Shown here: piece by piece, positions 25,114 through 34,291 of the stretch
Position numbering within the stretch: position 1 is the first letter of the stretch
Layout of the letters: each line of letters opens with the position of its first letter
Virus record (IMG/VR): IMGVR_UViG_3300044956_001055
Location: 1-48,517 of that record
Length of the DNA stretch: 48,517 nucleotides
Origin: a virus
Reading direction: 5' to 3' (one strand)
Made by a program: the position numbers and the translations under genes
Notes under the pieces: model-generated
The model's database searches: none
What the model was told of the DNA's origin: nothing
The model's input: only the letters and a program-made list of their open reading frames with translations

Positions 25114-25920
25114 TTAATTTCCACTTAATATATAGGTATTTAGATTTAAATTTAATTTTGCATCATCGCTTATGCTATAATTTAACATAGTATCAGAGTT
25201 AATAAAATTAGATAAATTAAAATTTAATATATTTTTATTTGAAGCATATTCTTTTAAGGATAAATTTATACTCCTTTCAGTTATTCCGGTAAATAAATTA
25301 GTAATTTTTTGTTGGTCATACTCGCTCATAGAAAACTGAAGATTTAAGCTAATAGATATTGGGTATTTTATAATCACTTCATCAGGAAGATAGTTTCCTA
25401 TAGTATATACTGCTTCTCTCGGTACGTCTATATTTAAGCCGAAAGACTCTAGTCGATTAGAAAATAATTCACCTATATTCAAATCTGCGTAATGATTATC
25501 TAAAGGTACAAAACGATTCAAATTTCCTGGTCTATAAGAAAAAAGTCCAGAGCGATTTCCAAGTTCGCCTAATATTAAACCTCTTACGTTTGATCTTGGG
25601 TATGCTCCAAGGGCAAAATTAAGAGAATAATTAGTTAAATATCCACTAGAAAATTCAAAAAATTTATTAGCGTATTCGAGTTTTCCAAAGAAAAAATTAG
25701 CCCCAGTATAAAAGATAAATCTATCTGTATCCGCAGGGATATAATCTAAATTAAAATTTGCAATGATTGGTTTAGATATAAAATAATTTTGATTTGTTTC
25801 ATTAATAGATAAAGACGGTTCAATATTACTACTATAAGATAGATCTATAGCCTGAATTCCAGAAACAATTGAATTATTTAGATAAAAATTTTGATTTTCT
25901 ATAGAATAAACATTAAACAT
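25114..25920 (-). CDS. Second tail-tube-like protein
   Basis: A 268-residue beta-rich protein with no Cys and many Asn/Ser. Its C-terminal half has the same order of elements as the tail-tube protein at 44680-45834: ESFGLNIDVPREAVYTIG, a DEVIIKYPISISLNLQF segment, a loop with FTGITERSINLSL, and a final KLNLNLNTYI strand, matching INIQSYTLSFDLARTPIEKLG, FPLTVTLSIDAQV and TVTLSF in the other. It may be a tail terminator, distal tail protein or minor tube subunit. It is divergent from the M-like gene across a 52-nt control region. Confidence 0.5.
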   Translation of the reverse strand: MFNVYSIENQNFYLNNSIVSGIQAIDLSYSSNIEPSLSINETNQNYFISKPIIANFNLDYIPADTDRFIFYTGANFFFGKLEYANKFFEFSSGYLTNYSLNFALGAYPRSNVRGLILGELGNRSGLFSYRPGNLNRFVPLDNHYADLNIGELFSNRLESFGLNIDVPREAVYTIGNYLPDEVIIKYPISISLNLQFSMSEYDQQKITNLFTGITERSINLSLKEYASNKNILNFNLSNFINSDTMLNYSISDDAKLNLNLNTYILSGN

Positions 25921-25928
25921 TAATTATA

Positions 25929-25952
25929 ATTACACTTCTTTTTAAGTGTAAA
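25929..25952. promoter_or_regulatory. Divergent control region with inverted repeat
   Basis: TTACACTT (25930-25937) and AAGTGTAA (25944-25951) form a perfect 8-bp inverted repeat with a 6-nt centre. Each arm carries GTGTAA, the core of a motif that precedes several other structural units here. One arm faces each gene: the minus-strand start is at 25920 and the plus-strand start at 25973. It could be a pair of divergent promoters or an operator. Confidence 0.5.
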
Positions 25953-25972
25953 CTATGTGAGGTAAAAGGTAT

Positions 25973-26515
25973 ATGGCTAGTATTTATGATACAGTTACAA
26001 GCTGGTCTTCAGGATCAATTTACTATAAATATGATATTGTAAAAGGTAGTGATAATAGATTTTATTATTCCGTCATCAATTCAAATATTTCCAAAAACCC
26101 TGTTACGCCGTCGAACTTAGGAATATCTTGGGATGGATATATCTTGTTAAATGACAGCCTAATACCTGATTTTTGGTGGAAAGCTTCTTACGCTACAGAG
26201 GCTTCGTTTAAACCTAAATTAATCATCAACCAGTTTGGCAATGGATATCAACAAAGAATAAAGGACGGGTTAAATAATAATATGGCAGAATTTTCAGTAT
26301 CTTTTCAAAACAGGAGCGAAAAAGAAGCTGTTTCAATATTACATTTTTTAAACGAAAGAAACACGCAGGAAAGCTTTGTCTATAATATGCCCACAATTTA
26401 CAATAAGAACAACTCAAGCTTAAATACTAGATTTATATGTCCAGAATGGACATCAAATTATATATCATACAATAATTACTCTGTACAAGCAAAGTTTTTT
26501 GAAGTTCCAATATAA
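25973..26515 (+). CDS. Minor tail protein, lambda M-like
   Basis: The second half (residues 80-180) follows the phage minor tail protein M family: LIINQFGNGYQQRIKDGLN, then NMAEFSVSFQNRSE, SILHFLNERN, ESFVYNMP, and a final SVQAKFFEVPI. The first 75 residues look like a separate small beta domain (WSSGSIYYKYDIV, tyrosine- and tryptophan-rich), similar to carbohydrate-binding modules. It begins the tail-tip operon. GAGG at 25959-25962 and AAAGG at 25965-25969 precede the ATG. Confidence 0.75.
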   Translation: MASIYDTVTSWSSGSIYYKYDIVKGSDNRFYYSVINSNISKNPVTPSNLGISWDGYILLNDSLIPDFWWKASYATEASFKPKLIINQFGNGYQQRIKDGLNNNMAEFSVSFQNRSEKEAVSILHFLNERNTQESFVYNMPTIYNKNNSSLNTRFICPEWTSNYISYNNYSVQAKFFEVPI

Positions 26516-26523
26516 TATAAAGC

Positions 26524-28005
26524 ATGAATCTTGAAGGATTAAATTCAAATCAAATATATAATTATATAGTTAGCGGAAGTGCTTCTATTAATTCTGAGAT
26601 TTCTTCTCTACAGCCATCAACGCAAATAATATTCTATGAGATTGATCTTTCTGAAATTGCTCCAAAATTAGCAAGCTTTTCTTATTCAGAAGGAAATCCA
26701 ATTAACAACGCAATCTTAAGGATATATAATGACTACAACTTATTTAACATATCAAACAATCCTAATGGTAAAATAAAATGGCAAAATAATTTCTATTACC
26801 CATTTCCGATAAAAGCCGAAGGGTTTGAATACAATACGAATGGTACACTGCCGACTCCTAAATTGACCATTGCCAATTTTAGTCCTGATAAGTCTTTTAA
26901 TTCTTTCTACAAATATCTTAGAATGAACATAGAATCCCTTGGTGATATCATTGGATCAAAATTTACTAGGACAAAAACCTTCTTAAAATATTTAGACGGA
27001 TCAAATTTTTCGAATGGAATAAATCCATTTAATCCTCAGACAGGTTTGTATGAAATTGAATTACCTAAAGACATATATTATATTGATAGAAAATCTTATG
27101 AAGATAAAACTCGAATTGAATATCAATTAAGTTCTATACTAGATTTAGAAAATCTATACTTACCAGGAAGATCGATAATTGCTAAAAAATGTCCATTTCA
27201 ATATAGAGGGGAAGGATGCGTTTATGAATACAACTCAAGACTTACAGATCTCCATAGTGGAGTATACGCAAAAACAACGAATCCTCTTTACCAAGTCTTT
27301 GGCTTGCAAACCGCTCCTCCTGTAGCAACTGAAAATGATCAATTATTTATTTCAAATAACGGCGGATTTTTTTCTTCCAACAACCCAGCGGGTAATACAG
27401 CGATATTTAGATTAACGGGTTCGGCTGGGAATTCTGGCTTATGGATAGAAAATGCTAATTATGTTTCTGGTGATTTTATTTTTTTAGAAAAAGAAAAACT
27501 TAAATATTATTTTGTATGTATTCAAAATAATACATCTACAATTTTTAATGCACCACCAAATACTAATTTTTGGGCTGCAGATAATTGTGCAAAAAGTATA
27601 AAAAGCTGCAGATTAAGATGGTTAAAAAATCCAGCTTTTCGCCCAGTGATCTGGCCTACGAGTAGACGAGGACAAACTCACACTGAAATGGATTTACAAA
27701 TATTTGCCCAAAATTATACTAATGGATGGATTGCGCAAAATAATGCTGGCATTTATCCTTCAGGAAGGGGTAGGCAAAGTTTTACTGACGAAGTATTGGG
27801 AGAAGTTATATATACTATCCAAGAAGTACAGGATCAATTTGTAACTGGTTTAAATGGCATACCTATAAATTTTCCAAGAAGACCAGGATGCGAAAATCCT
27901 GCCGCAGAATACGCGCATGGAATACCAAAGGACAAAGATGGGAATTATCTTAATGGTTTCTTGCCCTACGGCGGATTCCCAGCTGTAAATAGACCAGAGG
28001 GTTAA
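26524..28005 (+). CDS. Minor tail protein, lambda L-like, probable Fe-S protein
   Basis: A 493-residue homologue of lambda gpL. The family's four cysteines are present: C223 and C232 in CPFQYRGEGC, C355 and C362 in NCAKSIKSC, and the closing FLPYGGFPAVNR matches the gpL C-terminal signature. In lambda gpL these bind a [4Fe-4S] cluster. The protein is longer than lambda gpL (232 residues) because of an extra domain in the centre and around 370-450. It should sit in the tail tip complex between M and the J-like hub. Second gene of the tip operon, 8 nt after M. Confidence 0.85.
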   Translation: MNLEGLNSNQIYNYIVSGSASINSEISSLQPSTQIIFYEIDLSEIAPKLASFSYSEGNPINNAILRIYNDYNLFNISNNPNGKIKWQNNFYYPFPIKAEGFEYNTNGTLPTPKLTIANFSPDKSFNSFYKYLRMNIESLGDIIGSKFTRTKTFLKYLDGSNFSNGINPFNPQTGLYEIELPKDIYYIDRKSYEDKTRIEYQLSSILDLENLYLPGRSIIAKKCPFQYRGEGCVYEYNSRLTDLHSGVYAKTTNPLYQVFGLQTAPPVATENDQLFISNNGGFFSSNNPAGNTAIFRLTGSAGNSGLWIENANYVSGDFIFLEKEKLKYYFVCIQNNTSTIFNAPPNTNFWAADNCAKSIKSCRLRWLKNPAFRPVIWPTSRRGQTHTEMDLQIFAQNYTNGWIAQNNAGIYPSGRGRQSFTDEVLGEVIYTIQEVQDQFVTGLNGIPINFPRRPGCENPAAEYAHGIPKDKDGNYLNGFLPYGGFPAVNRPEG

Positions 28006-28008
28006 TGT

Positions 28009-28731
28009 ATGATTTTAGATAATATAAAAGAATTAATTAAAAAACACGCAATAAAGGTTTTACCTCAAGAATGTTGCGGATTTGTTGTAAAAAACAATGA
28101 GAATATAAATATAATAGAATGTATGAATATCGCTATAAATCCAAATATAAATTTCCAGATATCAAGCTCTGAATTCCTAAAAGTAAAGAATAGATATCAA
28201 ATTCTATATGTCTATCATAGTCACCCCGTAAAGCAAGATCTATTTTCACCATCAGATATAATTACCGCAAACAATTTAAATATACCTATAATTCTATATT
28301 CTGTAATTAATAATATATTTAAAATATATGATCCAAGAAAAATCTCTAAATATTTAGGCTTAACTTTTAAATATAAAAAGAATGATTGCCTTACATTAAT
28401 TAAAAATTATTATCTAAATGAATTAAATCAAAACGTAAATATAGATAAAATATATGAAATATTTGAAGCAAGAGGACATCTATCAGATTTATATGATATA
28501 ACAAAAAATAACTTTGTCGATTTACAAAATTTTAAACTTATAAACGCAAAAGATATAAAAGAAAACGATATCCTTTTGTTAAAAAATGATAAAGGATATC
28601 CTTGTCATTATGGTATATATATGGACAACTACCATATTTTGCATCAAACTGTTGACCACAGCTCTGTAATAAATAATTATTATAATAAACAAGAAGAGAT
28701 TTTAATTGGCTTAAGGAGGAGCAATTTATGA
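28009..28731 (+). CDS. Tail tip assembly protein, lambda K-like (JAMM plus NlpC/P60)
   Basis: The N-terminal JAB/MPN domain has its zinc-binding set: E21, H70-S-H72 and S80-x2-D83 in YHSHPV and FSPSD. The C-terminal domain is NlpC/P60-like: D126-C127 in KKNDCLTLI is the nucleophile site, with CHYGIYMDN holding the catalytic His. This pairing is diagnostic for gpK of lambda-type tails, thought to process tip proteins or local peptidoglycan. At 240 residues the length is normal. It overlaps the I-like gene by 4 nt. Confidence 0.88.
   Translation: MILDNIKELIKKHAIKVLPQECCGFVVKNNENINIIECMNIAINPNINFQISSSEFLKVKNRYQILYVYHSHPVKQDLFSPSDIITANNLNIPIILYSVINNIFKIYDPRKISKYLGLTFKYKKNDCLTLIKNYYLNELNQNVNIDKIYEIFEARGHLSDLYDITKNNFVDLQNFKLINAKDIKENDILLLKNDKGYPCHYGIYMDNYHILHQTVDHSSVINNYYNKQEEILIGLRRSNL
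28713..28720 (+). promoter_or_regulatory. Strong Shine-Dalgarno site (AAGGAGGA)
   Basis: AAGGAGGA lies 7-8 nt before the ATG at 28728, inside the end of the K-like gene. It fixes the start of the I-like gene and contrasts with the leaderless starts of the replication genes. Confidence 0.85.
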
Positions 28732-29486
28732 AAATTAATTTACATGGTAAACTCGGCGAAGAGATAGGAGAGAGTTGGGATTTAGAAGTTTCTAGCGTTG
28801 CAGAAGCGCTAAGAGGAATTGAGGCCAATACAAAAAAATTAAGAAAATGGTTCTTGGATCATGTTGAAGATTATGAATACGACATCTTAGTAAATAAAAA
28901 AAGTTTTTTAACTAAAAATCTATCAGATAATCTATCTCAAGACGAAATCTATAATTCTGAGTTATTTTTGAATATAGAAAATCATGTAGAATACGTAGAT
29001 ATTGTTCCTGTAATTAAAGGATCAGCTTTTATGCTCGCACTCGGAGCGTTATTTTTCGCTGGAGGAATAGCAATGGCTACAATAACAACATTTGTTACCG
29101 TTGGTATGACCTTGGCTTTCGTAGGATTAGGACTTATGTCCATGGGGGTAAGCTCGCTATTATCAAAACCTCCTCCATCTGTTCCGTATACAGCTCAACA
29201 AGTAAATCCAATAGAAGGTGGAGGCGGAGAAAGCGGTGGGCCTGCGTCCTATCTTTTTAATGGACCCACAAACACCGTTGGAGAAGGTGGACCAGTGCCT
29301 ATAGGATATGGCGAATTAACTGTTGGTGGGCATACAATATTTAGTAATTACGAAATATTGTATAGAATATATAAGCAAGATTGGGTAGATGCAACCTTGC
29401 AAGCTTCAATATTCGGGACAGAAAGATACTTATTAAATAGTAGAGGATTCTTGGCTTCTCAAGAGCCTATCTTAGCAGAGCCATAA
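28728..29486 (+). CDS. Tail assembly protein, lambda I-like
   Basis: Residues 1-90 form a ubiquitin-like beta-grasp segment (KINLHGKLGEEIG, VSSVAEALRGIEANT), as in lambda gpI. Residues about 95-145 are strongly hydrophobic with Gly/Ala-rich stretches (LALGALFFAGGIAMA), followed by a Gly-rich loop (GGGGESGGPASYLFNGPTN) and NTVGEGGPVPIGYGELTVGG, a signature shared by I proteins. The last 50 residues are an extension. Like lambda gpI it is needed for tip assembly but may be absent from the virion. Confidence 0.8.
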   Translation: MKINLHGKLGEEIGESWDLEVSSVAEALRGIEANTKKLRKWFLDHVEDYEYDILVNKKSFLTKNLSDNLSQDEIYNSELFLNIENHVEYVDIVPVIKGSAFMLALGALFFAGGIAMATITTFVTVGMTLAFVGLGLMSMGVSSLLSKPPPSVPYTAQQVNPIEGGGGESGGPASYLFNGPTNTVGEGGPVPIGYGELTVGGHTIFSNYEILYRIYKQDWVDATLQASIFGTERYLLNSRGFLASQEPILAEP

Positions 29487-29487
29487 T

Positions 29488-32400
29488 ATGGGTAATTCAA
29501 ATAAATACGCAGAAGGTCTTAGAACAATATTATATCCATTTAATATTGGGGCAACATATTGCGGATATAACTTCCCAGAAAGTAGCGCGCAAGATTCGCC
29601 TGGATGCTTATCCTTTCATTTTTCTGGCGATCATATATCTAATGAGCTTGGAGATATTATAACTGGAGGAAATGGGGCAAATAAGATACCCTATAATCCG
29701 ACAAGTGCGACAAGAAGATACGGGTGGGGACCAAGCGGATTTTACCATTTTTCTACGACAATAAGAGGTTTAAATCTTGGTATTACCGATTTAGGAACAA
29801 ATAATGGGCGCGGAGGCCCAGCTATATTTCTCAACACCGATCTATTACATAAAAGATTCCCTAATCGACCATTTAGCTTCCGTAGTCAAGGAGGGCTAAA
29901 TCTTAATGCTCAAGTCATAAATGAAACAATTAATATTAGGAATATAAGTCCACGGCCCCCAAATCTAGACGAAATCTATAAAGGGACATCTAAGGTAAAT
30001 AACATGACTCAAAGAGCTTTAGACACCCGAGCACTTAACACGATTACAAATATTCAAGTTTTGGATTTAATATCAGAAGGTCCAATCGAAGGACTTGTAA
30101 GCGGTGCTTATATTTATAGTACTCAAGGAAAAACGACTGGAGATATAGGTTATGCTTCTGCGACTTTTCAACCATTTTCTACAAGTGAAAATAATACTCC
30201 AGCAGAAATAAGATCAATCTTTTGGAATGATATACCTTTAGCCGACTTACAAGGAAATAAAAATTTTCAACAAATAAATTATAAATATACTTATGGAGAA
30301 AAAGATAATGTTCATACGATATTTAACCCTTATGTAAATTTATACGAAGATAGAACTGATTATTACGGAAGAAGAACCGATATAAATAAAATACCTATAG
30401 AAACTTCAATAACTAAATCTATTGGCGAAAAACTTTATGGCGGATACTTAAAAGATCTTCCTGAATCTACTTCCGCGCAATACACGAAAGTTTTATATCC
30501 AAAAACATATTATATTTATAATAGGGAAATATCTTCTATAGATGTAAATATAGAAATTCAAGGATTATTTGAGCAAATGCTTACTGGATCGAACGCGGGA
30601 GACATAGAATGGAAAACGATGGAGTTTAAATTTGATGTATATAGATTAATGAATAACATGGACCTTGTAAGATTAGATACTTCAAAATATGCACCATACG
30701 AACCTAATTTTTATTCAAGTGATACAATACTAATTGAAGGCAGAATAACTAGCCCAACAATGTTCACGTATCACATTAATTTAAGACCGTATGCCGAAAA
30801 TTTTCCTAGATTTGAAATTTTAGATAATCAAATCGGTTGGGCTATAGATATTGTTCAAAACACGTTAGAAGGAACAAGTTCAGCCCTACAATCTTCCGCA
30901 AATATCCATTCAATTACAGAATTTTATTCTGATAGATTTTCTTATCCAGAGGTTGCTGGGGTCTTGTCTAGGTTTGATGCAAGGTATTTTAATGAAGTGC
31001 CATCAAGATCTTACAAAGTAAGGCTTTTAAAAGTTAAAATACCAGAGAATTACGATCCAATAACTAAAACTTATAGCGGCCCATGGAACGGTAAATTTAA
31101 AGTGGCATGGACAGATAATCCTGCGTGGTGTTTCTATGATTTGCTTTCAAATAAAAAATACGGTTTAGGTAAATATATTAACGCCAATTTAATTGATAAA
31201 TGGACTTTATATGAAATTTCTCAATATTGTGATCAGCTTGTGGCGGATGGTAATGGTGGTCTAGAACCCAGATTTAGATGCAATGTCTATATACAGAATA
31301 AAGAAGAAGCGCATAAAGTATTAAATGATATGGCGAGTATTTTTAGAGGGATATTATACTACTCAGCAGGACAAATTGTCGTTTCTCAAGATTCGCCAAA
31401 AGAACCGATTTATATGTTTAATAATAGTAATGTTATTGATGGAAATTTTATATACTCTGATGCATCTAAAAAATCTAGGAAAACAGTAGCTTATGTAAGG
31501 TTTAATGATGCTTTTGATAATTATAAACCTGCGATTGAGTATGTAGAGGATCGTGATTCTATATTAAAATATGGCATAAGAGAAACTGAGATCGCAGCAT
31601 TTGGATGTACGAGTCGTACACAAGCGAAAAGATTAGGAAAATGGATATTAGCTACGGAAAATCAAGAAACAGAAATTATAGATTTTAATGTTGGATTAGA
31701 AGGAAATTTTGTCCGACCAGGAGACGTTGTATGGGTCTATGATCAGAATAGAAGGCTTAATCTTTACGGCGGTAGAACGCTAGAATTAACTACAGGATAT
31801 GCAGTATTAGATATACCATATAACAATAACAATTTATATGCTTTAAGTGGAATAAATCAATCTTTTCAATTCCAAGTTCTTACCCCAACTTATAATTTAA
31901 AAGCTGGCACAGAACTTGGTGATTTATACATGACTGGTTTTACAAGCATTACGTCTTCTGGAATCACCGGCATAAACTCTTCGTTCACCAAAAGAAGTCA
32001 GGTGCAGTATGTAGATTATAATCAATCAATTGGCTCTTATTTAGGAAGCGGGACAGGAATATATTCAAACTATATAAGATTAAATTTCCCAAAAGCAATA
32101 AAAGGGATATCTAGCCCAATTAATAGCGGATATAATCTATATCAGAATACAGTATGGGCCATAGATATTTCTACTTCAAATTATGGGGGGGTAAGTGGTG
32201 GATTAAATATTAGATCATTAATTGATAATAGTTTAAATAAATCATACTTAGGCTACATTTATGAGCCATATCTAAATGAACCCAAGAAATACAGAGTTTT
32301 AAATGTTGTAGAAAAAGAAGATCATAGTTTCTCTGTTAACGCCTTAGAATATAAAGATAAAAAATATACCGATGTTGATAATATGAATCTTTTAGATAAT

Positions 32401-32883
32401 TTACCTACAAGAAAAGAAACGCCAAATACTCCAGGATTAAATCTTAGCGGGATATTTAGAAGTCCAAGCACGAACTCTTACTGCTCAACAAGCCCATGCA
32501 ATGGATTTCATTTTACCACAAATCAAAATGGGATTAATAGTGTTATGTACAATATTACGCCCCCAAATAATTCCTCGTCTGTCTATTTATATAAAGTTTA
32601 TTTAAAATCTGGAGCATTCGAGTCCACAACATCAACAAATAGACAATATCTTATCAATACAATTACCCCTGAAGACCTATCTAGGAGAGGACTGTCATCA
32701 TCAAATTGGATAAATGGAACAATCCCTTATTTTGCCACGCCAATTGGTACAGGAAGTTATTATGTAAGGGTATATGCGGAAAATTCTATAGGAGAATCTT
32801 CTAATTACATTCAATCTATATATCATTTAACTAATCAAACGTCGGTATTTAGCGTCCAAGTATCTGGAGTAAACGTTGTATAA
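29488..32883 (+). CDS. Tail tip hub / host specificity protein, lambda J-like
   Basis: A 1,131-residue protein. After an N-terminal section of about 180 residues that differs from lambda, the sequence ALNTITNIQVLDLISEGPIEGL matches the start of gpJ. Then come IRSIFWNDIPL, conserved beta-rich hub segments (VKIPENYDPITKTYSGPW, CFYDLLSNKKYGLG, RCNVYIQNKEEAHKVLNDM), and the RKTVAYVRFND and GCTSRTQAKRLGKW regions. The C-terminal part is Ser/Gly/Thr-rich with a fibronectin-like domain and probably contacts the host receptor. It is the last lambda-type gene of the operon. TAA-ATATG spacing is only 1 nt. Confidence 0.88.
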   Translation: MGNSNKYAEGLRTILYPFNIGATYCGYNFPESSAQDSPGCLSFHFSGDHISNELGDIITGGNGANKIPYNPTSATRRYGWGPSGFYHFSTTIRGLNLGITDLGTNNGRGGPAIFLNTDLLHKRFPNRPFSFRSQGGLNLNAQVINETINIRNISPRPPNLDEIYKGTSKVNNMTQRALDTRALNTITNIQVLDLISEGPIEGLVSGAYIYSTQGKTTGDIGYASATFQPFSTSENNTPAEIRSIFWNDIPLADLQGNKNFQQINYKYTYGEKDNVHTIFNPYVNLYEDRTDYYGRRTDINKIPIETSITKSIGEKLYGGYLKDLPESTSAQYTKVLYPKTYYIYNREISSIDVNIEIQGLFEQMLTGSNAGDIEWKTMEFKFDVYRLMNNMDLVRLDTSKYAPYEPNFYSSDTILIEGRITSPTMFTYHINLRPYAENFPRFEILDNQIGWAIDIVQNTLEGTSSALQSSANIHSITEFYSDRFSYPEVAGVLSRFDARYFNEVPSRSYKVRLLKVKIPENYDPITKTYSGPWNGKFKVAWTDNPAWCFYDLLSNKKYGLGKYINANLIDKWTLYEISQYCDQLVADGNGGLEPRFRCNVYIQNKEEAHKVLNDMASIFRGILYYSAGQIVVSQDSPKEPIYMFNNSNVIDGNFIYSDASKKSRKTVAYVRFNDAFDNYKPAIEYVEDRDSILKYGIRETEIAAFGCTSRTQAKRLGKWILATENQETEIIDFNVGLEGNFVRPGDVVWVYDQNRRLNLYGGRTLELTTGYAVLDIPYNNNNLYALSGINQSFQFQVLTPTYNLKAGTELGDLYMTGFTSITSSGITGINSSFTKRSQVQYVDYNQSIGSYLGSGTGIYSNYIRLNFPKAIKGISSPINSGYNLYQNTVWAIDISTSNYGGVSGGLNIRSLIDNSLNKSYLGYIYEPYLNEPKKYRVLNVVEKEDHSFSVNALEYKDKKYTDVDNMNLLDNLPTRKETPNTPGLNLSGIFRSPSTNSYCSTSPCNGFHFTTNQNGINSVMYNITPPNNSSSVYLYKVYLKSGAFESTTSTNRQYLINTITPEDLSRRGLSSSNWINGTIPYFATPIGTGSYYVRVYAENSIGESSNYIQSIYHLTNQTSVFSVQVSGVNVV

Positions 32884-32886
32884 GAT

Positions 32887-34290
32887 ATGAAAATTAAAGA
32901 TTTAAATACAACAGTAAAATGGGAGACAATAAGATCGAATTTTGAAGCCTTAAATATAAAGTTACCCTTTCCATCATATAATATATTGATTAAACACGAA
33001 GATACAATAATCGAGAAATTATCTGGATTAAGAGATTATACTTATACACAAGATCAATACTTTGCTAATTCTATAGAATATAAAAAACCAAAATATTTTT
33101 CGGAAGAAAGTAAAAATCGAATAGAAAGTCAGTACACTTTTCATTTTATAAAAAATTATAAAATTTATAAAGAAAAATTTAATAAATTAGGATTTTTTAA
33201 AAAGTTGAAATTTATTATTGATTATAATAACACAGATGAAGTAGATTACGAGTATGATTTAGAATATCCCGAGCTAGAAAATATTGATAATTCTTTATTA
33301 TTTAATAAAATCTACAGAAGTAATGATCATCTTTCGATAAAACTTTTAATAAATAAAAAATACTTTCAAGATCAAAATATTGATTCTTTATTAATTATTA
33401 GCGATCTCCCAGATGTAAATAAACAGCTAAAAAATATATTAGCTAAAGACATAAATCAACAATGGTTGGATGTCAATGAAGAAAATTCTCTTCTAACGGT
33501 ACCTTTTATAGAAAATACTATTGTAGAGATTACAGAAAATATTGATGTTAAAATATTACCCTTAAATTATGTCCAAACTCAAATATATAATTTTTTAAAA
33601 CAACAAGAAAAGGAAAAAGATATAAATTCTATGTTTTTAGAATTTTTTAGTAATCAATTATTTAATGTAGGTAAAATATATAAGCTCCCTGCAAATATGG
33701 AAACTCTAATAGTTTATCAGAATTATTTGTACCTATTTAATAAAGATAGTCTTAAATCAAATTCTTTATCAAATATAAATATCAATAAAGTTTTATTTAA
33801 TAAATATTATCCAATTTTAAATAAAGACGAATTATCGAAAGCAACAATATCTATCTCTTCTAATCCAGAAAATTTTGATAATACGTCTAATAGATTTAAT
33901 CTTCTTGAAGATAATATAGGTTTTTATAATAAAGAATTAACGGAGTATAAAGATATCGTAAAGAATCTTCAATATTTTCAATCCAAAGGGGTAAAAGAAT
34001 GTTCTATAATTAATCTATCCGAGAAAGAGATAGACTGCGATTTATATATTGAATTTGTTACAGATTTTTACGAGAATGAGAATTTTTATATAGAAAATAG
34101 TAATAATATTGAGCTATATCAAAAATATACAAAAAATATTTTAGGTAAGGAATATATAACGTTTTTATTTAAATATACTTATAATTTAAGTCCAGTAGAT
34201 CAATATTTACTAAATCATAATAAAACAAATAGATCTCAAATAATTCTTGGTAAAGATTTGATTAATTTTTCTGCAAAACTTATAATATAA
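32887..34290 (+). CDS. Unknown tail-operon protein after J
   Basis: A 467-residue Asn/Lys/Ile-rich protein, no family recognised. It has no signal peptide, membrane segment or Cys-rich motif. The first 60 residues look beta-rich (YNILIKHEDTIIEKLSGL), the middle mixed, the end beta-rich again. Placed 3 nt after J, it probably encodes a tail-tip accessory or fibre component; its stop codon lies only 1 nt from that of the convergent tape measure gene. Confidence 0.6.
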   Translation: MKIKDLNTTVKWETIRSNFEALNIKLPFPSYNILIKHEDTIIEKLSGLRDYTYTQDQYFANSIEYKKPKYFSEESKNRIESQYTFHFIKNYKIYKEKFNKLGFFKKLKFIIDYNNTDEVDYEYDLEYPELENIDNSLLFNKIYRSNDHLSIKLLINKKYFQDQNIDSLLIISDLPDVNKQLKNILAKDINQQWLDVNEENSLLTVPFIENTIVEITENIDVKILPLNYVQTQIYNFLKQQEKEKDINSMFLEFFSNQLFNVGKIYKLPANMETLIVYQNYLYLFNKDSLKSNSLSNININKVLFNKYYPILNKDELSKATISISSNPENFDNTSNRFNLLEDNIGFYNKELTEYKDIVKNLQYFQSKGVKECSIINLSEKEIDCDLYIEFVTDFYENENFYIENSNNIELYQKYTKNILGKEYITFLFKYTYNLSPVDQYLLNHNKTNRSQIILGKDLINFSAKLII

Positions 34291-34291
34291 G

